A DNA stretch of 64,000 bases from Diplonema papillatum (taxonomy: Eukaryota; Euglenozoa; Diplonemea; Diplonemida; Diplonemidae): assembly GCA_030068145.1 (NCBI GenBank), contig JAPJBO010000578.1, positions 1-64,000 of the forward strand, read 5' to 3'. A program made the position numbers and the translations under genes. The first letter of the stretch is position 1. Each line of letters opens with the position of its first letter. Of the stretch, positions 22,321 through 32,918 are shown in pieces. The notes under the pieces were generated by a model. It ran no database searches and had not been told where the DNA came from. It saw nothing but the letters and a program-made list of their open reading frames with translations.

Positions 22321-24170
22321 CTGGAGGAAGGGGGTTTGTTATTGAAAGTATGTTGAACCGGGATATGAAGGCACAGAACTTGTTTTCAACCCGGGATTGA
22401 GTGCAAGTTCACTTAGAGATCCGGGGGGGTTTATTAGTCTTTTTCTGGGTGGCCATTTTTGATCGAAGACCTTCAGTCAAAATTTTGGTCAAAAAAATGT
22501 AGGCAATGTTTTGGTCGAAATTTTGGTCACAAATTGACCTTGGCCTTTTCCCCGCAGCCTGGTTTCTCTGTTGCTGCTGCTGCTGCTCAAGCTGCTTCCG
22601 CTCCACCTCCAGCTCGCGCAGCTTCGCCTTCAGCGCAGCGACCTGGAGGAAGGGGGTTTGTTATTGAAAGTATGTTGAACCGGGATATGAAGGCACAGAA
22701 CTTGTTTTCAACCCGGGATTGAGTGCAAGTTCACTTAGAGATCCGGGGGGGTTTATTAGTCTTTTTCTGGGTGGCCATTTTTGATCGAAGACCTTCAGTC
22801 AAAATTTTGGTCAAAAAAATGTAGGCAATGTTTTGGTCGAAATTTTGGTCACAAATTGACCTTGGCCTTTTCCCCGCAGCCTGGTTTCTCTGTTGCTGCT
22901 GCTGCTGCTCAAGCTGCTTCCGCTCCACCTCCAGCTCGCGCAGCTTCGCCTTCAGCGCAGCGACCTGGAGGAAGGGGGTTTGTTATTGAAAGTATGTTGA
23001 AACCGGGATATGAAGGCACAGAATTTGTTTTGAACCCGGGATTGAGTGCAAGTTCACTTAGAGATCCGGGGGGGTTTATTAGTCTTTTTCTGGGTGGCCA
23101 TTCTTGGTCGAAGAACTTTGGTCAAAATTTTGGTCAAAAAAATGTAGGCAATGCTTTGGTCAAAATTCTGGTCACAAATTGACCTTGGCCTTTTCCCCGC
23201 AGCCTGGTTTCTCTGTTGCTGCTGCTGCTGCTCAAGCTGCTTCCGCTCCACCTCCAGCTCGCGCAGCTTCGCCTTCAGCGCAGCGACCTGGAGGAAGGGG
23301 GTTTGTTATTGAAAGTATGTTGAACCGGGATATGAAGGCACAGAACTTGTTTTGAACCCGGGATCGAGTGCAAGTTCACTTAGAGATCCGGGGGGTTTTA
23401 TTTGTCTTTTCCTGATGGCCATTTTTGATCGAAGACCTTCAGTCAAAATTTTGGTCAAAAAAATGTAGGCAATGTTTTGGTCAAAATTTTGGTCACAAAT
23501 TGACCTTGGCCTTTTCCCCGCAGCCTGGTTTCTCTGTTGCTGCTGCTGCTGCTCAAGCTGCTTCCGCTCCACCTCCAGCTCGCGCAGCTTCGCCTTCAGC
23601 GCAGCGACCTGAGGAAGGGGGTTTGTTATTGAAAGTATGTAGAACCGGGATATGAAGGCACAGAACTTGTTTTGAACCCGGGATTGAGTGCAAGTTCACT
23701 TAGAGATCCGGGGGGTTTTATTTGTCTTTTCCTGATGGCCATTTTTGGTCGAAGACCTTTGGTCAAAATTTTGGTCAAAAAAATGTAGGCAATGTTTTGG
23801 TCAAAATTTTGGTCACAAATTGACCTTGGTCTTTTCCCCGCAGCCTGGTTTCTCTGTTGCTGCTGCTGCTGCTCAAGCTGCTTCCGCTCCACCTCCAGCT
23901 CGCGCAGCTTCGCCTTCAGCGCAGCGACCTGAGGAAGGGGGTTTGTTATTGAAAGTATGTTGAAACCGGGATATGAAGGCACAGAATTTGTTTTGAACCC
24001 AGGATTGAGTGCAAGTTCACTCAGAGATCCGGGGGGGTTTATTAGTCTTTTTCTGGGTGGCCATTTTTGATCGAAGACCTTCAGTCAAAATTTTGGTCAA
24101 AAAAATGTAGGCAATGTTTTGGTCGAAATTTTGGTCACAATTTGACCTTGGCACAGCCTGGTTTCTCTGC
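22321..24170 (-). repeat. Tandem array of about 322-bp acceptor-plus-exon units
   Basis: Five further copies follow the real exon start. Each has intron sequence with a family G-like motif, a branch-to-acceptor stretch ending in AG, and the exon start coding for VAALKAKLRELEVERKQLEQ. Acceptors lie near 22643, 22966, 23288, 23610 and 23931. After the CAG run each copy departs from the coding exon into GGTCAAAATTTTGGTC-type repeats. Units differ at only a few positions, so the amplification is recent. Confidence 0.85.
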
Positions 24171-24439
24171 TGCTGCTGCTTGAAACTCCGGGGGTTTAAA
24201 GTCTCCGGGTGACCTTCGTCAATATGGGAAGGTATCCGTTGTGCTCTGAGTGTTCTAAAAAGTGACTTTGTGTTGAAGTGTCAAGGGGCATACATCATCA
24301 GAAGAAGACATCACTTCCGCTCCTGCGCCCGACGACGTTTAACGGACGGCCGACCGCCAATGAATCCCCCTCCCGCGTCCCCCTGATTAACTACGAATGC
24401 AATTCAGTGAGTACGATGATTCTCTGCTTCAACAGTACG
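24171..24439. other. Family G motif, no gene
   Basis: The motif GAAACTCCGGGGGTTTAAAG starts at about 24181. The rest is unassigned. Confidence 0.45.
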
Positions 24440-24895
24440 TTCCCTTGTGAAACTGTCAGCGGGGAAGACCCTGTTGAGTTTGACTCTGGTCTGACTTCGT
24501 GCAGTGAGGCCGCCCAACAACGAAAATATCTCTTGTTACACCGATAAGTGCAATTGACGTCACCCTCGATCAACCGCAAAAGTTGAGCCGAGGGGAACAG
24601 TTGTTTGCCTTTCCGATTGCTCGGGATTTTCGATTTCCTTCATGACCATGTTTGAATCCTCGGTTTCCAATCTGTTTGAAAGTCGTTTCCTCATTCCATT
24701 CAGAATTGAAATCTTTGGTAATGATCCTGCTGCAGGTTCACCTACAGCAACCTTGTTACGACTTTTGCTTCCTCTAGCTGAGAAACATTGCTTGGATTCG
24801 GGCGCTGAACTTGTTGCCAAGAACGAGCTTCCCTCTCCCAAGCTCTATCCCACAGCCAATCGGTAGCAACGACGGGCGGTGTGTACAAATGGCAG
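24440..24895. rRNA. Rearranged rDNA fragments (28S, 5.8S/ITS1, 18S 3' end)
   Basis: 24440-24540 holds a plus-sense 28S piece (TCAGCGGGGAAGACCCTGTT), including sequence just past the point where the main 28S gene stops. 24541-24895 is minus-sense and matches 60775-61130: start of 5.8S, ITS1 and the 18S 3' end. The junction of opposite orientations shows this is a rearranged scrap. Confidence 0.85.
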
Positions 24896-25477
24896 GGAGT
24901 GCGTTGCTCAGGGTAGTCGAAGGCCTGACAATCACACGAATGCAACAAAATTACCATCTCTTGTTGTCGCTTTACTTCTCCAATGACGATTCGCAGCACC
25001 AGAACCGTTGTGGTGATCTCGTCTGATACCACACCGTACACTATTGACATCACCACCCACGCAAGACACGACAAACCTGCCGCTGCGTGCACGCCTCCGT
25101 AGTTGTGCACAAGGCGGTGCAGTCTCTCGCGTTTGCACAAACTCGCCACGGAAAAGAGCCCGCACGAGAAGAACTCGTTTCGCCACAGTGTCAGTTGAGC
25201 CGGTCCGTCCCCTCTTGATAGATCGTGACCGAAGAATACAGCACCGGGCATTTCGATGCAGCCCTACGGACTAGGGATGGACCTGATAGACCGTGGTGGA
25301 CCGTGATTCACTGTGATAAACAGCGGCAGGCACTTCGATGCAGGTTCAAGAGATAGGGACGGACCGGCTCAGTGTCAGGAGAAACAAGTTCACCACAGCC
25401 GTCGTCGTCGAGTTTTTAAGTTTTTGGGAAGACGGCAGCTGCCCCCTTGAGGGGTTCGGGTCTTGGCATCCATGGCG
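24896..25477. other. No gene seen
   Basis: Unassigned. Short inexact repeats (GATAGACCGTGGTGGACCG) near 25280. Confidence 0.4.
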
Positions 25478-25770
25478 GGAGCTGTACATACACACCTACC
25501 AGCCCTAGGGCTAGGAGGTGGTGGTACTCCCACCCACTAACTTAGGGGGTATGGCACATCCCGTCCCTGGGGTAGTCTACCATAGTGGCTAGTGCGTAAT
25601 GGCACCAGATGGCATGGATCTCTGGACCCATACACACCTACCCAGCCCTCGGGCTAGGTCCTGGTGGTTACTCCCACCCACAAACTTAGGAAATATGGCA
25701 CACTCACATCCCTAGTGTACCATAGCGGCTAGTGCATACTGGCACATTGTGGCCTGGATCCCTGGACCTT
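25478..25770. repeat. About 150-bp tandem duplication
   Basis: Two diverged units, each with CACCTACC(C)AGCCCT, TGGTACTCCCACCCAC-type, ATGGCACA, ACCATAG(T/C)GGCTAGTGC and TGGATC(T/C)CTGGACC. Confidence 0.75.
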
Positions 25771-25804
25771 ATCATCCGTTTCGACAAACGTGGCCGGCCG
25801 GCTC

Positions 25805-26335
25805 GAGCTTGACCCCGCGTGAAGCGTTTCAAGGGTCAACCCTTCCGTCAAAAAGAGACGACTGCATCATCCGGGGCCTGTGGACATGGTCAACAGGATC
25901 GTCAATGTGTCACCACTTCAGATCTCTGCATCCGGGTTGCGGAATGTTCACGCATTCCCTTTCGGCAATCCTGCACGTCCGAGCAAGCTCGTCAGTGGCA
26001 GCTTTGAGGCGAGCAATTGCCCTTGCCTTAGGACCGACTGACCCATGTCCAATTGCTGTTGACACGGAAACCTTCTCCACTTCGGCCTTCAATGTTCTCC
26101 ATTGAATTCGCTACTACAACCAAGATCTGCACTCATCCACGCTCCATCGAGGCTCACGCCAACGACTTCGCGACGTGGACCACGCACTCCTACGAACGCC
26201 TGGCTTTGTGATACCAGTACGCGGCCAACTATGGGTAGATCGCTTTAGCATCATCCATTTTCGGGACCGGTGCATTCGGCAGGTGAGTTGTTACACACTC
26301 ATTATCGGATGCCGACTACACCATGGCCACCGTGA
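25805..26335 (-). rRNA. 28S rRNA fragment (dispersed)
   Basis: A 530-base stretch closely matching 58470-58992 of the 28S gene with a few substitutions and small deletions. It is unattached to other rDNA parts, so presumed dead. Confidence 0.9.
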
Positions 26336-26472
26336 TGGGATTGCACTGGGCAAGAACCCTGAATCGTGGTCAGCGTTTTACCAAACAGACCAGCGACCTC
26401 CACAGGGGTCGTCAAATAGCCCATTTTCGTAGATATGCCGGAAAGTTGGGTTAGGTGTGTCGAAAACAGCTT

Positions 26473-26525
26473 TCAAGGGCGGGAATGAAAAGATATGTGG
26501 CGTATATCTTTATTCCCGCCCTTGA
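26473..26525. other. Strong hairpin
   Basis: Stem arms TCAAGGGCGGGAAT and ATTCCCGCCCTTGA extend further through AGATAT / ATATCT with one or two bulges around a loop of about 6 bases. Isolated; no T-run follows. Confidence 0.7.
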
Positions 26526-26929
26526 GCCTCGGAAATCCCGCTCCCCCTCGAGGAGTCGACAAGGTGCCAGCCCGACATGACCAGGATTTAGACCCAAAAC
26601 TCCGGAAAAAAGTTGAGGGAGCCCGGTCGGTAAGGGGTTAACTCTGCGTTGCTTCGGCCCTAACTCTGACGCAAACTCTCAAGAGAATCTAGCCCTGACC
26701 CTGATTATTGTGAGATGGATTCTCAGACTTGCCGAACGGAGGGAAGAAATGTGACTACGTTTTTTTTTTAACTCATTTTTCCCCCCTTTTTTTTTGGCGG
26801 ACCAAACATAGAAGATAGCGGTGGACACGATGGGAAGGAGAACATCACAAGAAGGGCGGGTGGGGTGGAAAGAGATTTGCACAGTGCACTCAGCCATAGG
26901 TGCCGGGTCCCGGGCATTGCACAAGGTTT
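26526..26929. other. No gene seen
   Basis: Unassigned. It includes T-runs near 26760-26795. Confidence 0.4.
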
Positions 26930-27108
26930 GTTCTTCGCTTACACCGCCGTGTGTTGTTTTCTCACTCAGGACTTTGTCCTGTCGTGTTTGTGTGATTTGT
27001 CGTGTAGGGGTAGACCCGTATGACCTCACGTCCGTTCAACACGTGGTTCGGTAGTTACAGCACTTGGGATCCCTTCGGTTCTTTGTCTGGCAGCATTGTC
27101 GAGCCCCA
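26930..27108 (+). repeat. SINE-like family B, internal fragment
   Basis: It spans from TTGTTCTTCGCTTACACC to GGCAGCATTGTCGAG and lacks both ends. Confidence 0.75.
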
Positions 27109-27109
27109 C

Positions 27110-27232
27110 CCAAGCGAGGGGTGAAGTTACGATGTTCCCAGGATTGCGACGAGGTTATTCAACCTTGTGCAAGTGTTAGGTATTCGTCGGATGTATTATC
27201 TTCTGAGATCTGCGATCGTATACGACTAAAAA
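27110..27232 (+). repeat. Family I repeat joined to family A
   Basis: It matches 5255-5372. Its end is followed directly by AAATACTCGAGG of family A. Confidence 0.65.
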
Positions 27233-28094
27233 TACTCGAGGGACTGCCTTGTGCTCATTTCGAAGGAGGCTAGAGGGGAGAAAACAATGGTGAATTTCCC
27301 TTATATCCCACCACTTCAAATTTTGTTCCCTTATATCCCAATGGGACAACAAATTTTGTTCCCTTATATCCCAATGGGAATACCTTGGGCAAGGCAATCC
27401 CATTGGGATATAAGGGAGCAAAATTTGTTGGTTGGGATATAAGGGAACAAAATTTGTTGCCCATTGGGATATAAGGGAACAAAATTTGTGGTCATGACGA
27501 TTTTTGGGGGACCCCTTTTAAAAAATTTCCCGGGGGGTCAAAGTGACTATTCGGGGACGTTTGGTGCCGTTGAAACAAAAAAATTCCAATTCTGAGGCTG
27601 CGTTTACCTCCAAAATGAGGTTTCAATTTCTCAAATTTTACCAGAGGAAGAGGAAGCAACCGTCGTAACAAGATTGGCAGCAGGACCAGCACCAGCAATT
27701 TCAATCCTGGAAGCAGTCAGCACATGTTTAGCACTGCCCTACTTCGCATCCGGTTGCGCTGCAGCTTCTTGCATGTTGCGTGTTTTACGTTACGGATAAA
27801 TTGGCCGATTTTTTCCATCTGCATGAGCCCCGCGTGCTCGTGCACCCGTATCCTTTTTTACACTCTGCTCAACGACGCCTTTTCTTTTCGGGAGGGCAAA
27901 GAGGGAAGGGAGGGGTAATATTGCATCGTCCTGCGTAAAGTCATCTGCACCATGATCGACGGAATTCGCTCTCTAAGTACGGAGTCAAGTCTCGTCTGTA
28001 TACGCGATGCGGTTTACCGAAGCCATCGAGCGCCACGGCCAGGGATGGATACGTTTACTCGCTGATCGATGCTACGGCAGTTCCGCAAACCCAC

Positions 28095-28490
28095 TATGCA
28101 GCCTGAGTTCAGCCCCGCGCATCTACGCTCACAAGGCAACCCATGATCACTTCGGTGTGAGGGATCAGTCCTGACCGAGCCTAATGCCTGCCGGGCGCCT
28201 GCTCCGTTGCGGTGTTTGCTTTTCTGACCAATGCGTTCCACGTCTGAAGGGTCCTTGCGTTAAGTTCGCGCCTTCTGTGGGTATACAGACTTGATCACGA
28301 CTTTTGGAAACGAAGCTTACTCTTGAGATCCGGTGTGGAGGGCCATTGTTACCTGACAAAACCCACTCATGCAGCCTGAGTTCAGCCCCGCGCATCTACG
28401 CTCACAAGGCAACCCGTGATCACTTCGGTGTGAGGGATCAGTCCTGACCGAGCCTATTGCCTGCCGGGCGCCTGCTCCGTTGCGGTGTTT
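28095..28490. repeat. Internal direct duplication in the Mutator-like element
   Basis: About 114 bases starting GCAGCCTGAGTTCAGCCCCG at 28098 recur at 28373 with a few changes. Function unknown. Confidence 0.8.
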
Positions 28491-28759
28491 TGAAAACTTG
28501 GTAACTTTGTGCTCAGCGGTCCTACGAATCATGTTCCACGTCCTGTGATTCGTACTTTCAAACTTAATCCATGAATCATGTTCTACCTCCTGTGATTCGT
28601 GTGGACTTTTAACAACCTTGTACCTTCCTACAGCAGGACAGGTTCTGCATCTGTTCATTGGGTAACTAATTTTGTTCCCGTTCTTCCCATTGAAAGAAAC
28701 CAAGGACCTAGAAGACCCACCCTTCCTGTTGATCTTGCAGCACCAACCGCCAGGGCTTG

Positions 28760-29220
28760 GTCTGGTCAGGCAGTCCAGGCTGGTCGGACTCTGGGTCAGC
28801 CGGACTAGACTGGTCAGGCTCCAGCCTCCAGCCTGCCAAGCTTGTCGGACTGTCTGGTCTGTCCAGGCTGTCCGGGCTGTCTGGTCAGTCCGGGCTGGTC
28901 GGACTGACTGGTGGTCAGGCTGTCCAGGCTGTCTGGTTTGTCCAGGCTGGTCGGACTGTCTGGTCAGTCCAGGCTGGTTGGACTGACCGGTCTGGTCAGG
29001 CTGTCCAGGCTGTCCGGGCTGTCCAGGCTGTCCAGGCTGTCTGGTTTGTCCAGGCTGGTCGGACTGTCTGGTCAGTCCGGGCTGGTTGGACTGACCGGTC
29101 TGGTCAGGCTGTCCAGCTGTCCAGGCTGTCCAGGCTGTCCAGGCTGTCCAGGCTGTCCAGGCTGTCCAAGCTGTCCAGGCTGTCTGGTCTGTCCAGGCTG
29201 GTCGGACTGACTGGTGGCCA
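28760..29220. repeat. CTGTCCAGG / CTGGTCAG minisatellite
   Basis: Short-period array of GGCTGTCCA-type and TCTGGTCAGTCC-type units inside the Mutator-like element. It is open in all three frames on the minus strand (TAWTAW-like); not a gene. Confidence 0.9.
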
Positions 29221-29429
29221 GGTTCTGTGGTCAACAAATTTTGTTCCCTTATATCCCAATGGGACAACAAATTTTGTTCCCTTATATCCCAACCAACAAA
29301 TTTTGTTCCCTTATATCCCAATGGGATTGCCTTGCCCAAGGCAATCCCATTGGGATAAAAGGGAACAAAATTTCAAGTGTTGGGATATAAGGGAATTACA
29401 CCGAAAACAATACAACTACAAAGTGGGTC

Positions 29430-29665
29430 TTTTTTAGAGTGAAAGTTCGCTTGAAACTCCGGGGTTTTAAAGTCTCCGGGTGACCTTCGTCGTTAAGGGA
29501 AGATATTCTTTGTGCTCTGAGTGTCGTAAGAGTGGTGGTTACACGAGGTAAGAGGATCGGTGGGTACCTTGGTCGTTGGTCATTGGTGGTTTCGGCCATT
29601 GTCCACATACCTTACTTACGGTAGGCCCTCCTCAGTATGGTGCCGCAGTAGGTGACTGTCTGTCT
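29430..29665 (+). repeat. Family G, long copy
   Basis: About 235 bases from AGAGTGAAAGTTCGCTTGAA to GTAGGTGACTGTCTGTC, about 95% like 57276-57510. Confidence 0.8.
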
Positions 29666-29794
29666 TCTTGGTACCGTCTGACCGTCTCTTTTCGTGTATT
29701 TGTGGTGCTGCTTATGGTTTGCGCAGGTTGAATATCCGTAACTATATCGTATTGCAATACGGGTGGGGTGCTACAATTAACGTAGCAAGGAGTC

Positions 29795-29945
29795 GTTTTT
29801 GGTTGAACGCTTACGCCCGCCACTGAACCCAGATTTACCTGTGTTTCGTGTGGCTACAGCACATTTACCTCCTTTGATCTATCGCAACTGGCAGTCTCCT
29901 CAAGCATTTCCTACAAAGCAGGTGCTTGTACAAAAAAAAAAAAAA
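29795..29945 (+). repeat. SINE-like family A, 5'-truncated, long A-tail
   Basis: It starts at GTTGAACGCTTACGCCCG and ends GGTGCTTGTAC followed by 15 A. The long, pure tail is the clearest sign that this family spreads through RNA. Confidence 0.85.
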
Positions 29946-30264
29946 AAGAAAGACAGGTGCTTCGTTTCGTTTGTGCGTGCTGGTTGATCGTTTTCCCACT
30001 TGTATTCACCCTCTGTCATTTTCAGGTAAGGAATTCTTGATCAACCAACCAAAACACGCTGCCTTCATCCTTTTAGCCTGCGCAATACATTGAAGGGCAA
30101 CCCGCAAGATTGTCAGTACTAAAAAGATCCGCGGGTGTGGGGGGAAGACTTGTGCATTAACTGGTGTGATCAGGCTCAGATTTTGCCGTGTTCGTGCGGG
30201 CTCTTGCGGGTTTCTATTAAAGGATGCCGATATCACACCAACAACGTGCGCAGTGCAATCTTTT

Positions 30265-30745
30265 TTTGAGCGAATGATCGCTTGAGACTTCGGTACGTTT
30301 CGAGTCTCCGGGCGACCGATTGCCTGTGGGGCGGCAGACTTGTGCAATAACGTGCAAGACGTCTTTATCGAGCGCAAGTGTGAATCTGCTTGAGAGTTCA
30401 GTGTCACCGGGCGACCTGCTGCAAATGAACTATCTTGTATGTGTGTGCAATAACGTGCAAGACGTCTTTTTCGAGCGAAAGTGTGAATCTGCTTGAGAAT
30501 TCACTGTCTCCGGGTGACCTTCTGCAAATGAACAATCTTGCATGTGCGTGCAATAACGTGCAAGACGTCTTTATCGAGCGCAAGTGTGAATCTGCTAGAG
30601 AGTTCAGTGTCTCCGGGTGACCTGCTGCAAACGAACTATCTTGCATGTGTGTGCAATAACGTGCAAGACGTCTTTCTCGAGCCCAAGTGTGAATCTGCTT
30701 GAGAGTTCAGTGTCTCCGGGTGACCTGCTGCAACTGAAACATCTT
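30265..30745 (+). repeat. About 110-bp tandem family G units
   Basis: Four to five units with GTGTGAATCTGCTTGAGAGT, GTCTCCGGGTGACC and GCAATAACGTGCAAGACGTC. Confidence 0.85.
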
Positions 30746-31070
30746 GCGTGTGGGAAGGTGCGAAAGTCTGCTTGAGACTCCAGAGGCTGCTGCAGATTTT
30801 GCTTCTACTGCAGCTCGTCGGCTGCCGATGGTGCGTGCAATTTTCGGACCCCTTGCCGGGTATTTAGACCGTTTCAATGTTTCAAGAAGCCGGTGTTTCC
30901 TAGGCTTGAATGACGGCTATTTCCTTCCAATCAGATCTGCAACTGTCGACCCTCGTTGAGTATGTAGACTGTTTCGATGTTTGAAAAGGCCGGTATTTCC
31001 TTCAAATCAGGTTTACAACTATCGACCCCTGTCAAGTATACAGACTGTTTCGAGTTTGAAGAAAAGTTGC
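30746..31070. repeat. Family H tandem motif
   Basis: Units with AGACTGTTTCGA, TTTGAAGAAGCCGGTATTTCC-like and AAATCAGGTTTGC recur here and around 31265-31400, 32130-32250 and 32690-32870, between the gene copies downstream of the coiled-coil gene. Confidence 0.65.
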
Positions 31071-32870
31071 CTTCCCCCCTGCCGGCTGCCCCCGTGTGCT
31101 TCCGGGTGGTCACCGACAGCAGCGTGTTGACGCCCGACTCGAGCTCCTGCTGCATGCGCTGCATCTCGCCCAGCAGCAGCTTCTCGCGCTGCTTCCACTG
31201 CTGCTTCCTTGGCTGCTGATGGTACCTCCACCCGAATTGCGTGCAACTTTCGGACCCTCCCGTCGGGAATTTAGACTGTTTCGAGTTTGAAGAAGCCTGT
31301 ATTTCCTACAAATCAGGCTTGGCGACTGTCGGCCTTCGTTGTTGAGTACGTCGACTGTTTCGATGTTTGAAGAAGCCGGAATTCTTACGAAGCAGGTGCT
31401 TGCATACACTGCGTCCGCAAATGCGTCCGAAAATGCTTCACGTGACAGGCGTGGCACTCGGCTCGTGGCGCAGTCTGGCCGTGATGGCCTCGGCTTGCTT
31501 GAGGTGGGGCGGCGAGAGGTTGACAGGTGGGCTGCGCGACTTCCACAGGTTGCTGCCCGGTTTCTGCGCCGGCGACGCAGAATTCTTGTGCGGCGGAGAG
31601 CTGCGCGTCACCGAGTGCTGGTGAAACGCGTCTGCAAGATGAAGTGCCCAAAATGTAGTGCCACCATCAGTGTCAACGGTCTACATCAGCACATGCACCG
31701 CAAATTCAACGAAACGTTCAGACGCAGGCTGTGCTTCGTACGCGTGCAGAACAAGACACAATGGCATGCACACATTAAACAGCACAAATGATACTGCTAG
31801 GATGCGAAGTTAACCCCCTCTGATGATTCCGCGCCACTTTCCCTTCTTCTGTGATTGGCGTTGGTGTCGTTGGCGGCTTCTTTCTTTCGGATTCAAACAC
31901 ATCCGCTTCGTTCGTGCTTGTGCTGCCCATCCCAACCTCTAGCTTTTGTGCCCCCAGGCGCCACCATTAGTGGTCACCGACAGCAGCGTGTTGACACCCG
32001 ACCCGAGCTCCTGCTGCATGCGCTGCATCTCGCCCAGCAGCAGCTTCTCGCGCTACTTCCGACGCTGCTCGTTGGCGGCTGATGGTACCTCCACCCCCCG
32101 AATTGTGTGCAACTTTCGGACCCTCCCGTCGAGTATTTAGACTGCTTCGAGTATGAAGAAGCCGGTATTACCTGGAAATCGGGTTTTCTTTGAATATGTA
32201 GACGGTATTTTCTACAAATCAGGTGTGCGGCCGTCTGTTTCAAAGTTGAAGAAGCCGGTATCGTCGGGTGATTCCTACGAAGCAGTACACTACAAGAAAG
32301 CGAAAATGCGTCCTGCTTGGGTTGGCTCAGCTTCACGTGACAGGCGTGGCACTCGGCTCGTGGCGCAGTCTGGCCGTGATGGCCTCGGCTTGCTTGAGGT
32401 AGGGCGGCGAGAGGTTGACGGATGGGCTGCGCGACTTCCACAGGTTGCTGCCCGGTTTCTGCGCCGGCGACGCAGAATTCTTGTGCGGCGGAGAGCTGCC
32501 TCCCCCGCCGCCCGCGTGGTGCTTCCGGGTGGTCACCGACAGCAGCGTGTTGACACCCGGCCCGAGCTCCTGCTGCATGCGCTGCATCTCGCCCAGCAGC
32601 AGCTTCTCGCGCTACTTCCGACCCTGCTCGTTGGCGGCTGATTGTACCTCCACCCCCCGAATTGTGTGGACCCTCCCGTCGAGTATTTAGACTGCTTCGA
32701 GTATGAAGAAGCCGGTATTACCTGGAAATCGGGTTTGCGACCGTCGGCCTTCGTTGAATATGTAGACGGTATTTTCTACAAATCAGGTTTGCGGCCGTCG
32801 GCTTTCGTGGACTATTGAGACTGTTTCAAAGTTGAAGAAGCCGGTATCGTCGGGTGATTCCTACGAAGCA
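31070..32870 (-). pseudogene. Partial 3'-end copies of the coiled-coil gene
   Basis: At least three incomplete copies of the last 100 codons of the gene at 32919-34427 (32641-32333; about 32082-31965; 31650-31430 plus 31219-31080), each starting around EQQWKQREKLLLGEMQRMQQ or later. They alternate with family H repeats. None has the 5' part of the gene. Confidence 0.8.
31639..31791 (+). CDS. Short zinc-finger-like frame, doubtful
   Basis: A plus-strand frame with MKCPKCSATISVNGLHQHMH and then QWHAHIKQH before a stop has C2H2-like spacing. It is the only plus-strand frame with any protein-like motif, is only about 50 codons, and continues upstream through the antisense of a pseudogene copy. 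Probably an exon scrap or chance. Confidence 0.2.
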   Translation: MKCPKCSATISVNGLHQHMHRKFNETFRRRLCFVRVQNKTQWHAHIKQHK

Positions 32871-32918
32871 GTACACTACAAGAAAGCGAAAATGCGTCCT
32901 GCTTGGGTTGGCTCAGCT

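Larger units (their letters stand above)
27289..29402. mobile_element. Mutator-like non-autonomous DNA transposon with about 200-bp inverted ends
   Basis: Left end GGTGAATTTCCCTTATATCC, right end complement GGTGTAATTCCCTTATATCC. The ends stay inverted repeats for about 200 bases, mostly built from the unit AATTTTGTTCCCTTATATCC plus CAATGGG in both orientations. The flanking duplication GAAAACAAT is 9 bases and exact, inside a family A repeat of known sequence. Long inverted ends and a 9-base duplication fit the Mutator superfamily. The interior has an internal duplication, a CTGTCCAGG minisatellite and no transposase. Confidence 0.85.
27233..29430 (+). repeat. SINE-like family A copy split by a Mutator-like element
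   Basis: Left part 27233-27288, right part 29403-29430, rejoined exactly across the 9-base duplication GAAAACAAT. The copy then changes into a family G motif at 29430. Confidence 0.85.

Noticed and set aside
28317-29437. Trp-Thr-Ala or Gly-Leu-Ser-rich proteins
   Set aside because: Translations of the CTGTCCAGG minisatellite inside the Mutator-like element.
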